From positions 7,130,001-7,194,000 of the forward strand of contig NZ_CP139447.1 in assembly GCF_047121295.1 (NCBI RefSeq): a stretch of 64,000 nucleotides of DNA, given 5' to 3'. Shown here piece by piece: positions 17,068-26,843 of this stretch. Position numbers and translations under genes: made by a program. The notes beneath the pieces were generated by a model. The model saw only the letters and a list, made by a program, of their open reading frames with translations. It had not been told where the DNA came from and did no database searches. Numbering within the stretch: position 1 is the stretch's first letter; each line of letters begins with the position of its first letter. Origin of the DNA: Longispora sp047121295 (lineage in GTDB: Bacteria > Actinomycetota > Actinomycetes > Mycobacteriales > Micromonosporaceae).

Positions 17068-17073
17068 ACATTA
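17068..17073 (-). promoter_or_regulatory. -10 box of a probable leaderless promoter (TAATGT)
   Basis: On the minus strand TAATGT is followed by GGCGAT and the ATG at 17061. Confidence 0.55.
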
Positions 17074-17146
17074 CGGAGTGCGAGGCGTTAGGCCGACCGA
17101 ATTTTCGTCACAAGTGCGTATCACTGGCGCCGATCGATGCGGCGGG

Positions 17147-18892
17147 TCACGCCGAGGCCGGGTCCGGGGCGTAGCCGCGCACGTCCGGGGCGCCCAGCCG
17201 GGCCGCGTCGGCCGTCTGGTCGTCGGGCATCCGCTGGGACTCGCGCTCCGCCTGCACCCGGGCCACATAGTGCGTGATCTCGTTGTCCCGCGTCTCCGGC
17301 GACCAGCCCAGCACGTCGGCCATCAGCCGGGCCGCGTGCGGGGCGGACTCCACGCCCCGGTGGGTGGTCTCGATCGAGATCCGGGTCCGCCGGGTGAGCA
17401 CGTCGTCGAGGTGCAGCGCGCCTTCGGCCCGGGCCGCGTACACGACCTCGGCCGCCAGGTACTCCGGGGCGCCGTCCAGCGGGCCCGGGTACTCGTCCGC
17501 GACGTCCAGGATCTCGGTGTACAGCGCGCCGTAGCGCTCCAGGAGGTGTTCGAGGACGCCGGCGGACACCCCGTGCCGGCGGGCGATGTCCGCGCGGTTC
17601 TGCCAGGCGTGCTCGTAGCCGTCCGCGCCGATCAGCGGGATGTCCTGGGTGCGCGACGCCGGGGTGCCCGGCAGCCGGGAGGCCGCCTTGTCCACGACGT
17701 CGGCGGCCATCACCCGGTACGTCGTGTACTTGCCGCCGGCCACCACCATCAGGCCCAGCATCGGCTCGACGACCGCGTGCTCCCGGGACAGCTTCGAGGT
17801 CTCCTCGGACTCGCCGGACAGCAGGGGGCGCAGGCCCGCGTACACGCCCTCGATGTCGGAGACCGCGATCGGCCGGTCGAGGACGGCGTTGACGTGTTCG
17901 AGCAGGTACGCGATGTCGCGGCCCGACGCCGCCGGGTGCGACCGGTCGAGCTGCCAGTCGGTGTCCGTGGTGCCGATGATCCAGTGCCCGCCCCACGGGA
18001 TGACGAACAGCACCGACTTCTCGGTGCGCAGGATCAGGCCGTCGTCGCCGGAGATCGCCGAACGGGGTACCACCAGATGGATGCCCTTGGACGCCCGGAC
18101 CCGCAGGCCGCGCTTCTTCGTGCCCAGCATCTCGGCGATGTCGTCGGACCACACGCCGGTCGCGGCGATCACGGTCCGGGCCCGCACGTCGAACTCCTCG
18201 CCGGACTCCATGTCCCGGACCCGGACGCCGACCACCTCGCGGGCGTCGCGGAGCACGTCCACCACCCGGGTCGAGGTGGCGATCGCGGCGCCCATGCTCG
18301 CCGCGGTCCGGGCGATCGTCGCCACGAACCGGGCGTCGTCGACCTGGCCGTCGTAGTACTTGATCGCGCCGATCAGCTGGTCGTCGCGCAGGGACGGGAA
18401 CCGGCGCTTGGCCGCCGTCCGGGACAGGTGCCGGTGCCACGGGATGCCCCGGCCGAAGCCGAGCACCGAGGCCATCGAGTCGTAGAGGGCGACGCCCGCG
18501 CCGTAGTAGAACCGCTGCCAGACCCGGGCCGTCAGGGGCACCAGGAACGGCACCGGGCGGACCAGGTGCGGGGCGAGCCGGGTCAACAGCAGGCCGCGCT
18601 CGCGCAGCGCCTCGTAGACCAGCGGGAACTCCAACTGCTCCAGGTAGCGCAGGCCGCCGTGGATCAGCTTCGAGGACCGCGAGGAGGTGCCCGACGCGAA
18701 GTCCCGGGCCTCGACCAGCGCGACCGACAGGCCCCGGCTGGCCGCGTCCAGGGCCGCGCCGACCCCGGTCACCCCGCCGCCGATCACCAGCACGTCGAAC
18801 TTCTCGGCCCGCATCCGGGCGAGGTCGGCGGCCCGCCGCTCGGGGGACAGCCGGCTCTGGGTGTAACGGGACTCACTCGGATCACGTGGCAC
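17147..18892 (-). CDS. glpD: Glycerol-3-phosphate dehydrogenase (FAD, respiratory)
   Basis: A 581-residue protein of the GlpD/DAO family. The Rossmann motif VLVIGGGVTGVGAALDAASRG, the SGTSSRSSKLIHGGLRYLE signature, the IGTTDTDW and GGKYTTYR segments, and the C-terminal DUF-like helical domain (ADIARRHGVSAGVLEHLLERYG ... HLDDVLTRRTRI) are all present. It oxidises sn-glycerol-3-phosphate to DHAP and passes electrons to quinone at the membrane; menaquinone genes are elsewhere in the window. GTG at 18892 is chosen over an upstream frame because a TACCGT box is exactly six bases before it. It is divergent from the subtilisin gene with 39 bases between the start codons. Confidence 0.93.
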   Translation of the reverse strand: MPRDPSESRYTQSRLSPERRAADLARMRAEKFDVLVIGGGVTGVGAALDAASRGLSVALVEARDFASGTSSRSSKLIHGGLRYLEQLEFPLVYEALRERGLLLTRLAPHLVRPVPFLVPLTARVWQRFYYGAGVALYDSMASVLGFGRGIPWHRHLSRTAAKRRFPSLRDDQLIGAIKYYDGQVDDARFVATIARTAASMGAAIATSTRVVDVLRDAREVVGVRVRDMESGEEFDVRARTVIAATGVWSDDIAEMLGTKKRGLRVRASKGIHLVVPRSAISGDDGLILRTEKSVLFVIPWGGHWIIGTTDTDWQLDRSHPAASGRDIAYLLEHVNAVLDRPIAVSDIEGVYAGLRPLLSGESEETSKLSREHAVVEPMLGLMVVAGGKYTTYRVMAADVVDKAASRLPGTPASRTQDIPLIGADGYEHAWQNRADIARRHGVSAGVLEHLLERYGALYTEILDVADEYPGPLDGAPEYLAAEVVYAARAEGALHLDDVLTRRTRISIETTHRGVESAPHAARLMADVLGWSPETRDNEITHYVARVQAERESQRMPDDQTADAARLGAPDVRGYAPDPASA

Positions 18893-18898
18893 ATGCCC

Positions 18899-18904
18899 AC
18901 GGTA
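18899..18904 (-). promoter_or_regulatory. -10 box of probable leaderless glpD promoter (TACCGT)
   Basis: On the minus strand TACCGT is followed by GGGCAT and then the GTG at 18892. The divergent gene has the mirrored arrangement 16 bases away. Confidence 0.55.
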
Positions 18905-18919
18905 TCGGTTGCCCACGGA

Positions 18920-18925
18920 TATCGT
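18920..18925 (+). promoter_or_regulatory. -10 box of a probable leaderless promoter (TATCGT)
   Basis: TATCGT, six bases (CCCGTT), then the ATG at 18932. Confidence 0.55.
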
Positions 18926-18931
18926 CCCGTT

Positions 18932-21157
18932 ATGCAGCCTGAATCACGCTCGCCCTGGCCCGTGGTCGCCGCCGTCGCCGTCGGGCTGTGGACGGTGGGG
19001 GTCACCTGGGTCCTCCAGTCCGGCTGGTGGCTGGTCGCGGACCTGTTGCCCAGCTTCGGACTCGACGCGCCGCCGGCCGTGGCCGTCGTGGTGGGCCTGG
19101 TCAACGCGCTGCTGGTCGCCGTGCCGGCCGCCCTGCTCCGGCTCTCCGGCCGGCCGGCGGTGCAGGCGGCGGGGACGGCCTGGCTGCTCGGCGCCGGGCT
19201 GGTCGCGGCGCTGGCGGGCAGCAGGGCCATTCCGGTCGCGTACCACGAATGGCTGTTGCTCTGTCAGCTCCTGATCTTCGGGCTGTGCGACCTCGCCCTC
19301 CGCCGGCGCCGGCAAGAGGGCGGCGGGCGGCTCTGGGGGCTCGCGGCCGGCGTCGCCGTCGCGCTGCCGTGGGCGTGGGCCGGATCGCTCGGCGGCTGGT
19401 TCGAGACGTTCCTCGCCGTGCTGGTCGCCCTCGCCGTGGGCGTGTGCGCCGGCTCGCTGCTGGACTGGGCCCCGTTCCGGGCGCTCGGCAGGGGCCGGCG
19501 GCTGTGGTGCGGCGGGCTCGTCGTCGGCGTCGCGTTCCTGCTGGTCGGGGCGTCGGCCGGCGCTGCCGGGACGAACCTGCTCCTGATGGCCGTCCTGCCG
19601 CCGCTCGGGTTCGCGGCGGCGGCGCTGCACCGGCCGGCCGGCGTCGCCGCCCTGGTCGGAGCCGCCACCCTCGGCCCGCTGGCCTTCGTCGACCCCGAGG
19701 AACTGTCCCTGCTCCTCAACCTCGAAACCCGGGACATCGGCTACTGGGCCCTGCTCGCCGTCGCCTGCTCACTGGCCGTCGCGATTCTGCTCTTCGTCGG
19801 TTACGGGTTGGCCGTCCCCCGCGACGCCGGCCGCCCCCTGCTCGCCGGTGGCCTCGCGGTCCTGATGCTGCTGGCCGGCCTCGGCGTGTACTTCGGAGTC
19901 GGCCGGCCCGGCTTCCACGGCGACCGGCTGTTCGCGATCCTCAAGTCCCAGGCGAGCCTGGAGGGCGTCCGGGGCACCGCCGTGCAGCCGGCGCTGCGGG
20001 GGCACGCGGAGGAGACCCAGCGCGACCTGCTCGCGGCGCTGAAGGACCGGGGCCTCGGCTACCGGTCGTACTACCTGGTCAACGCCGTCGAGGTCGACGC
20101 CAGCGACCCGGTGACCCGGGACTGGCTGGCGAAGCGCGGGGAGATCGACCGGGTCCTGTTCAGCCCGCGACTGCGCCCCCTCCCCGAGCCGCCGGCCGTC
20201 GCGAAGGGCCCGCTGCCCGCGCCCACCGGACCGCAGTGGAACCTGGAGCTGATCGGGGCCCCGACGGCCTGGGCGACCGGGGCGAAGGGCCAGGGCATCG
20301 TGATCGGCACCTCGGACTCCGGGGTGGGCATGGTCCCCGCCGTGGCGGACGGGTACCGGGGCGGGGCCGACTCCTGGTACGACCCGTGGAACGGCTCGAA
20401 GACGCCCCAGGACCACGGCGGACACGGCACCCACACGCTGGGCAGCGCCCTCGGCCGGGGCGGGATCGGCGTCGCCCCCGAGGCGACGTGGATCGGCTGC
20501 GTCAACCTCGACCGGAACATGGCGAACCCGGCGTACTACCTCGACTGCCTGCAGTTCATGCTCGCCCCCGGCGGGGACCCGACCCGGGCGCCCAACGTCC
20601 TCACCAACTCCTGGGGCTGCCCGGCGGAGGAGGGCTGCGACCGGAACGCGCTCGCCCAGGCGCTCCGGGGGCTCAAGGCCGCCGGGATCTACTTCGTCGC
20701 CGCAGCCGGGAACAGCGGGCCGGGGTGCGGGACGGCCGACGAGGTGCCGGCGCTGTACCCGGAGAGCATGACCGTCGGGGCCGTCGACAAGGACAGGCAG
20801 GTCACCTCGTTCTCCAGCCGGGGGCCGGCCGCCGGCCGGGTCAAGCCCGACGTGGTCGCGCCCGGGGCGGAGGTGGTGTCGGCGATGCCCGGGGGCGGGT
20901 ACGCGGCGATGGACGGCACCTCGATGGCCACCCCGCACGTGGCCGGGGTGGTGGCGCTGATGTGGTCGGCGAACCCGGCGCTGATCGGCGACATCGACCG
21001 CACGACGGCGATCCTGCGCGAGACGGCGTCCCCGGTGACGAAGGTGGACCGGGCGAGCGAGCCGATCGACGCGTGCGGCGGGGACCCGGCGAACGTGCGC
21101 GGGGCGGGGCTGGTGGACGCGGCGGCGGCGGTGAACGCGGCGCGGGCGGCACGCTGA
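18932..21157 (+). CDS. Subtilisin-like serine protease with polytopic membrane domain
   Basis: A 741-residue protein. Residues 1-330 hold about nine to ten hydrophobic segments with no known fold; a linker of ~100 residues (RSYYLVNAVEVDASDPVTRDW) follows; residues ~440-741 are a peptidase S8 domain. The triad is visible: Asp in IGTSDSGVG (about 461), His in GGHGTHT (about 497), Ser in GTSMATPHVAG (about 664), with the oxyanion Asn in AAAGNSG. No signal peptide or classic propeptide is seen, so the membrane domain replaces them and the protease is tethered, presumably facing outside. Cysteines in the catalytic domain (WIGCVNL, YLDCLQ, WGCPAEEGC, DACGG) suggest disulfides. It is a single gene divergent from glpD. 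Confidence 0.88.
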   Translation: MQPESRSPWPVVAAVAVGLWTVGVTWVLQSGWWLVADLLPSFGLDAPPAVAVVVGLVNALLVAVPAALLRLSGRPAVQAAGTAWLLGAGLVAALAGSRAIPVAYHEWLLLCQLLIFGLCDLALRRRRQEGGGRLWGLAAGVAVALPWAWAGSLGGWFETFLAVLVALAVGVCAGSLLDWAPFRALGRGRRLWCGGLVVGVAFLLVGASAGAAGTNLLLMAVLPPLGFAAAALHRPAGVAALVGAATLGPLAFVDPEELSLLLNLETRDIGYWALLAVACSLAVAILLFVGYGLAVPRDAGRPLLAGGLAVLMLLAGLGVYFGVGRPGFHGDRLFAILKSQASLEGVRGTAVQPALRGHAEETQRDLLAALKDRGLGYRSYYLVNAVEVDASDPVTRDWLAKRGEIDRVLFSPRLRPLPEPPAVAKGPLPAPTGPQWNLELIGAPTAWATGAKGQGIVIGTSDSGVGMVPAVADGYRGGADSWYDPWNGSKTPQDHGGHGTHTLGSALGRGGIGVAPEATWIGCVNLDRNMANPAYYLDCLQFMLAPGGDPTRAPNVLTNSWGCPAEEGCDRNALAQALRGLKAAGIYFVAAAGNSGPGCGTADEVPALYPESMTVGAVDKDRQVTSFSSRGPAAGRVKPDVVAPGAEVVSAMPGGGYAAMDGTSMATPHVAGVVALMWSANPALIGDIDRTTAILRETASPVTKVDRASEPIDACGGDPANVRGAGLVDAAAAVNAARAAR

Positions 21158-21251
21158 ACGGTTCCGCGGGTAGCCCGGGCCGGGGCGCTTCGCGCCCCGG
21201 CCCGGGCCCCACCACCTTGCGGATCACCCCGCGCGACGGTCCAGCCCCGCG

Positions 21252-22471
21252 CTACACGCCGGGCAGCGTCAACCGAAAATGCGCCCCGCCCTCGGAAGGC
21301 TCCAGCGTCACCGCACCCCCGTGAGCGGCGGCGATAGCCGCCACGATCGCCAGCCCCAGCCCGGCACCGGAGGAAGCCGCCGCCCGGGTCGACCCCACCC
21401 GGTAGAACCGCTCGAACACCCGCTCCGCGTGCTCGGCCAGAATCCCCGGCCCCTCGTCCACGACATCGACCCGACCGGGCCCGACGTGCACGGACACCGG
21501 CCCCGCCGTGTGCCGCAGCGCGTTGTCCACCAGGTTCCCCACGGCCTGGCGCAGCCGCACCGGATCCCCCACCACCGGCGCGGACTCCCCGGTCAGGGTC
21601 ACCCGGTCCGTCAGGTCGTCGAGCACCACGTCCGCCGCGACGTCCAGCAGGTCCACCGGCTCGGCGGCCAGCGGCCGGTGCTGGTCGAGCTGCGCGAGAA
21701 GCAACAGGTCGTCGACCAGCCCCGACATCCGGACCGCCTGCGCGGAGATCCGGTCGATGATCCGGTCCGCGTCGGCCAGCTCCAGGGAGGCGCGCTGCTG
21801 GCGGTAGACGTCGGCGTACCCCCGAATGGTCGTGACCGGGGTTCTCAGCTCGTGCGAGGCCTCGCCGACGAACCGGCGCATCTGTTCGGCCGCCGACACC
21901 GCCGCCTGCTCCGACGCCTCCCGGTGAGCAGGGTCGCCTCGATCCGGCCCAGGGTGCGGGCCAGCCCCCAGCAGGCCACGCCGAGGGCCAGCAGCGCGAT
22001 CGCCGCCACCCCCAGGTTGATCGTCGCCAGCCGGTCGACCGTGTCGTCCACCCCGGTCAGCCTGGTGGCGACCGCGAGGTAGCCGCCGCCGTCGCGCTGG
22101 TCGACCCGGACGACGAGCCAGTCCCCGTCGACGTACGGCCGGTCGACCGGGCCCGGCCGCACCCTCGGCGCGGTCTGGTCGCCGGAGTCCAGGGTCTGCA
22201 CCAGGGTTCCGTCGGTGGCGTAGCTCTGCACCACGTAGTCGCTGGGCAGCTCCTGCCGGCCGTTCGACCGGGGCACGGACGTCCGGGGGAAGTGCCGGAC
22301 CCGCTCGGCCGTCGACACGAGCCGCTTCTCGGTCTGCGCCATCAGGTAGTGCCGCAGCAGCCGGGTACCGGCGAATCCCGTGATCAGCAGGGTCGCGGAC
22401 ACCAGGGCCAGGACGCCGGCCACCAGCCGGAGCCAGAGCGGGGCCCGCCTCCATCGCGGCAGCCGGCTCAT
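21252..22471 (-). pseudogene. Sensor histidine kinase, frameshifted and missing its HAMP linker
   Basis: Two overlapping frames make one kinase. Frame 1 begins ATG at 22471 (overlapping the regulator stop as ATGA) and encodes TM1 (RLVAGVLALVSATLLITGF), an extracytoplasmic sensor, and TM2 ending ...ACWGLARTLGRIEATLLT at about 21930. Frame 2 resumes with REASEQAAVSAAEQMRR and the kinase core: H box ASHELRTPVTT, N box NLVDNALRH, G1 DEGPGI, F FERFYR, G2 GAGLGLAI. Between TM2 and the H box only about a dozen residues remain, where a HAMP domain of roughly 50 is expected. A deletion that is not a multiple of three is the simplest reading. Unless frameshifting rescues it, the kinase is non-functional. 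Confidence 0.8.
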
Positions 22472-23145
22472 GCCCTGGGCGCCCGCAGGACGTAGCCGAC
22501 CCCCCGCAGGGTGTTGATCAGCCGGGGGCCCTGGTTGTCTACCTTCTTCCGCAGGTACGACACGTACAGCTCCACGATGTTCGCCTCGCCGTGGTAGTCG
22601 TAGCTCCACACCCGGTCGAGGATCTGGGCCTTCGACACCACCCGGCCGGCGTTGAGCATCAGGTACCGCAGCAGCCGGAACTCCGTCGGCGACAGCGCCA
22701 CGAGCTGCCCGGCCCGGCGCACCTCGTGGCTGTCCTCGTCGAGCTCCAGGTCTCCCACGGAGATCCGGCCGGTGGGCGCCTCGGTGGTCCGGCGCAGCAC
22801 GGCCCCGATCCGGGCGATCAGCTCCTCCAGCGCGAACGGCTTCGTGACGTAGTCGTCGCCGCCCAGGGTGAGCCCGGTGACCCGGTCGTCCACGTCGCTG
22901 CGCGCGGTGAGGAACACCACCGGGGCGTCCACGATGGTGCGGAGCTGCTTGAGCACCGTGAAGCCGTCGATGTCCGGCAGCATCACGTCGAGGACGACCA
23001 GGTCGGGCGGGTGCCCGGCGGCGCAGCGCAACGCCTCGCCGCCGGTACCGACGGCTGTCACGTCGAAGCCCGCGTACCGCAGGCCGCCGCTCAGCAGCTC
23101 GCGGATGTCGGGCTCGTCCTCGACGACGAGCAGCCGGGTGGTCAC
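22468..23145 (-). CDS. OmpR/PhoB-type response regulator
   Basis: A 225-residue regulator. The receiver domain (1-120) shows VEDEPDIRELL, the phospho-acceptor in VVLDVMLPDIDGF (Asp about 51), the T/S in FLTARS and the Lys in YVTKPFALEEL. The C-terminal winged helix has LSPTEFRLLRYLMLNAGRVVSK and the recognition region YVSYLRKKVD. It belongs with the adjacent histidine kinase. GTG at 23145 overlaps the stop of the upstream small protein, and its own stop overlaps the kinase start, so it is in the efflux operon it probably controls. Confidence 0.93.
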   Translation of the reverse strand: MTTRLLVVEDEPDIRELLSGGLRYAGFDVTAVGTGGEALRCAAGHPPDLVVLDVMLPDIDGFTVLKQLRTIVDAPVVFLTARSDVDDRVTGLTLGGDDYVTKPFALEELIARIGAVLRRTTEAPTGRISVGDLELDEDSHEVRRAGQLVALSPTEFRLLRYLMLNAGRVVSKAQILDRVWSYDYHGEANIVELYVSYLRKKVDNQGPRLINTLRGVGYVLRAPRA

Positions 23146-23432
23146 CGCGTGCCGCCCCCTGCCGGCTGCCCGCCGGTGCCGCCGTTGCCCCCGTTGCCGC
23201 CCCTGTTGAAGCCGCCACCGGGGAAGTTGCCGCCGCCGGGGAACTGCTGCTGCGGGTTCGTCGCCGCCGGGGCCGTCGGGGTGAGCACCTGGCGCGTCGT
23301 GTACGCCCCGCCCACGAACCCGGCCACCACCAGCACGATCCCGAGCAGGATCGCCGTGCTCCTGGGCAGCCGCCAGCTCCGGCGCTGCCGCGCGAGCGCG
23401 TCCGCGAGTTGGGCCTCCACGTCGTTCACCAT
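23142..23432 (-). CDS. Small glycine-rich membrane protein of the efflux operon
   Basis: A 96-residue protein: a polar N terminus (MVNDVEAQLADALARQRRSW), one membrane segment (STAILLGIVLVVAGFVGGAY) and an extracytoplasmic tail rich in Gly, Asn, Pro and Gln (FPGGGNFPGGGFNRGGNGG). The ATG at 23432 is chosen because AAGGTGG sits about four bases upstream; earlier in-frame ATGs overlap the permease stop. I know no family, but its place between permease and regulator suggests an accessory or structural role in the export complex. Confidence 0.7.
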   Translation of the reverse strand: MVNDVEAQLADALARQRRSWRLPRSTAILLGIVLVVAGFVGGAYTTRQVLTPTAPAATNPQQQFPGGGNFPGGGFNRGGNGGNGGTGGQPAGGGTR

Positions 23433-23439
23433 AGCCACC

Positions 23440-24626
23440 TTATTCATAGCGAAGTGCCTCAATCGGGCGCATCGAGGCGGCCCGGTGCGCGGGGAAACTG
23501 CCGAAGAACAGGCCGATCGCGACGGAGACCCCGAGGGCCAGCGCGACCGAGCTGGGCACGATCACCGGTTGTACCCCGCCGATCGTGAACGTACTGCCGA
23601 TCAGGGCGACCAGCACCCCCAGCCCCCCGCCGATCAGACTCAGGGCGGTCGCCTCCAGCAGGAACTGGCCGAGGATCGTGCCCCGGGGCGCGCCCAGCGC
23701 CTTGCGGATCCCGATCTCCCGGGTCCGCTCGGTGACCGTGACCAGCATGATGTTGGTGACCCCGATCCCGCCGACCAGCAGGCTGATCGCCGCGACCGCG
23801 CCGAGCAGGAACGTGAACGTGTCCGCCGTGGCGGTCCGGGTCGCCAGCAACTGGGCCTGGTTCTGCACCCGGAACGGGCTCGTCGTGCCGGTCACCCGGT
23901 GCCGGGCGTTGAGCACGTTGAGCACCTCGACCTGGGCGAGGTCCGTGGTGTCGGCGCTGCCGGCCTGCACGAGGATGGAGGACAGGCCGCCGTACCCGGT
24001 GACGCTCTCCCGCAACGCCGCCACCGGCACGATCACGGTGTCGTTCGGGTCGGTGAAGCCGGCGGTGTCCTTGGCGGCGAGCACCCCGGTGACCGTGAAC
24101 CGGACCCCGCCGAGGGTGACGGTCTGCCCGACCGGGCTGGTCCGGCCGAACAGCTCGCTGGCCACGGTCTGGCCGAGGAGGGCCACCCGTCGGCTGTCGC
24201 CGGTGCCGAACAGCTCGCCGCTCTCCAGCTTCGTGTTGGACGCGGCGAGATAACCGGGCTCGGTGCCGATCACCTGCGGTACCGGGTGCGACGTCGCGTC
24301 CCGCACGGCCGTCAGCGAGGTCGTGACGACCGGCGACACACTGAGCGCGTCGGGCACCAGCGACCGGTCGAGCAACGACTCGGCGTCGGCCAGGGTCAGC
24401 TCCCCCGACTGGGCCTGCGCGGCCGTGGCCGACCGGCCGCCGCCGGTCCGGTTGCCCTGCACGGTCAGGGTGTTGCTGCCCAGGCTCTCGATGCTGGACT
24501 GCACGGCCTTCGCGGACCCGTTCCCGTACGCGACGAGCATGATCACGGCGCCGACCCCGATCAGGATGCCCAGGACGGTCAGCGCCGACCGGAGCTTGTT
24601 CGCGGCCAGCCCGCGGACGGCCTCCC

Positions 24627-24630
<4 letters not shown>
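23440..24630 (-). CDS. MacB-type ABC transporter permease
   Basis: A 396-residue permease with the FtsX/MacB layout: TM1 at the N terminus (LRSALTVLGILIGVGAVIML), a large extracytoplasmic MacB periplasmic-core domain (about residues 45-270) and three C-terminal TM segments, including FLLGAVAAISLLVGGIGVTNIMLV and the TEREREIGIRKALGA-like turn (here TERTREIGIRKALGAPR). It ends in RPIEALRYE. It should move substrate or transduce ATPase motion together with the adaptor protein and ATPase encoded just upstream. Starts GTG overlapping the ATPase stop. Confidence 0.92.
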
Positions 24631-25291
<661 letters not shown>

Positions 25292-25295
<4 letters not shown>

Positions 25296-26401
25296 CGGGT
25301 CCGGCCAGAGGCGCCGTTGCCCCGTTGGGTCGTCGGCTGCGGGTTGGCGCCGCCGGTCGTCGCGAGCACGATCCGTTCGCCCTCGGTCAGACCCCCGGTC
25401 ACCTCGGTGTACAGGTCGCCCTGCAACCCGAGCTGCACGGCCTTCGACGACTGCGCCCCGGCCGCGTCGACCACGGTCACGCTCGCCCGGTTGCCCGAGC
25501 CGCGCACCGCGCTGGTGGGCACGACGAGCACGCCCTCCTTCGCGCCGGTCACCACGGTGATCGACGCGGACTGCCCGAGCCGCACCTCGGCCGGCAGCTG
25601 GTCGAACGTCACGGTCACCCCGTACGTGACGACGCTGTTCTGGGTGGTCGGGGTCGGGTCGACGGTCGCGACCTTGCCCGGCGCCGGCTTGCCGGGGGCC
25701 GCGTTCAGCGCCACGGTCACCGCCTGGCCCACCTGGACCTTCAGGCTGTCCGCCTCCGTGAACGCGGCCCGGACCTGCAGATTCGTCAGGTCGGTGAGCT
25801 GGAAGAGCGGGGTGCCGGCGTTCGTACCCGTCGAAGCGGTCTTCGTCCCGCCCCCGCTGCTCGACCCGCCGACCTCGGCGTTCACGGCCAGCAGCGTGCC
25901 GGCCGAGGGCGCCTTCAGGGTCGAGTTCTCCAGCGCGTCGTCGGCCTGCTCGGCCTTGGCCTCCGCTGAGACCAGCGAGGACTGGGCCCGGGCGACCTGC
26001 GAGGCGTCGACCTTCGTCGCGGCCTGCGCGGCGGTGAGGTCCGCCTTCGCGGAGGTCACGGCGGCCCAGGCCGCGTTGGAGTTCTGCTGGAGCACCTTGG
26101 TGTCCAGGGTGGCCAGCACATCGCCGGCCTTCACGACCTGGCCCGCCCTGACCCGCACGTCATTGATCTTGCCGGCGGCCGTGAAGTCCACGTTCAGGAT
26201 CTTCGCGGCCGTGACCGTGCCGCTCGCCGAGATCGTCGCGCTGACGTTGCCCTTCGCGACCGCGACCGTGCGGACGCCGGCCCTGGTCTCGGCCTTGGCC
26301 GGCGTGCGCAGGGCGAGGTAGGTGGCGACCCCGCCGGCCACGATCAGGAGGGCCAGGGCGCTGTTGATGATGACGAGGCGACGTCGCCTGGGATTACGCA
26401 T
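25292..26401 (-). CDS. MacA-like efflux adaptor protein
   Basis: A 369-residue HlyD/MacA family adaptor. A basic N terminus and one membrane anchor (LVIINSALALLIVAGGVATYLAL) are followed by the barrel-sandwich region (VTAAKILNVDFTAAGKINDVRVRAGQVVKAGDVLATLDT), a helical hairpin with Ala-rich coiled coil (AAVTSAKADLTAAQAATKVDAS), then a beta-barrel and a membrane-proximal domain. In a monoderm this links the MacB permease to extracellular partners. Start ATG at 26401 was chosen over an upstream TTG. It is the second gene of the operon. Confidence 0.9.
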
Positions 26402-26416
26402 GGAGGTCCTCAACGA

Positions 26417-26776
26417 TCAGGGAGTGGCTTCGGGAGTGGGCTGACCGGGCGCGTCGGTGCGCCGGGGCCTCGGGCTGAAGCAGCCGCGCATGCCGCCGAA
26501 GCCGCCGGTGCGGCCGTCGGTGGGCCGGGCGGTGGGGCGATCGCTGGGCCGCGCGGTCGGCCGGTTGCTGGGAAAACCCGAAGGCCGGCCAGACGGGTAC
26601 CCGGAAGGCCGGTTGCCGCGATCCGTCGGGAACCCGGACGGCCGGTCGGTCGGCCGACCCGTTCCGCGCTGGCAACTCGGCGACCCGGCGTCCTGCGGCG
26701 CGGACTGCGCGGGCGCCGGCCCACCGCAGCCGGACAGGGCGACGACCACGAGCCCGGCGAGCAGCAGTCTTCTCAT
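26417..26776 (-). CDS. Lipoprotein with low-complexity Arg/Pro/Ser tail
   Basis: A 119-residue predicted lipoprotein. The signal MRRLLLAGLVVVAL is followed by lipobox SGC (Cys17). The mature part is nearly all Arg, Pro, Ser, Thr and Gly, with repeats such as RPSGYPSGRPSGFPSNRP and RPTARPSDRPTARPTDGR, then a CFSPRPRR cluster. It is the first gene of the MacAB-like operon, 15 bases before the adaptor. Its tail may bind a polyanion, for example cell-wall polymers, but this is inference. The repeat-rich sequence implies rapid length variation. Confidence 0.7.
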   Translation of the reverse strand: MRRLLLAGLVVVALSGCGGPAPAQSAPQDAGSPSCQRGTGRPTDRPSGFPTDRGNRPSGYPSGRPSGFPSNRPTARPSDRPTARPTDGRTGGFGGMRGCFSPRPRRTDAPGQPTPEATP

Positions 26777-26843
26777 GGTGGGTACCCCACCATCGCGACC
26801 TATGCCCGCCCTGACAACTTCCTGTGAGAACCCTATGAGCGGG

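Noticed and set aside
16775..18931. Long upstream extension of the subtilisin frame
   Set aside because: It lies antisense to glpD and is arginine/proline-rich. The real start is the ATG at 18932 with its TATCGT box.
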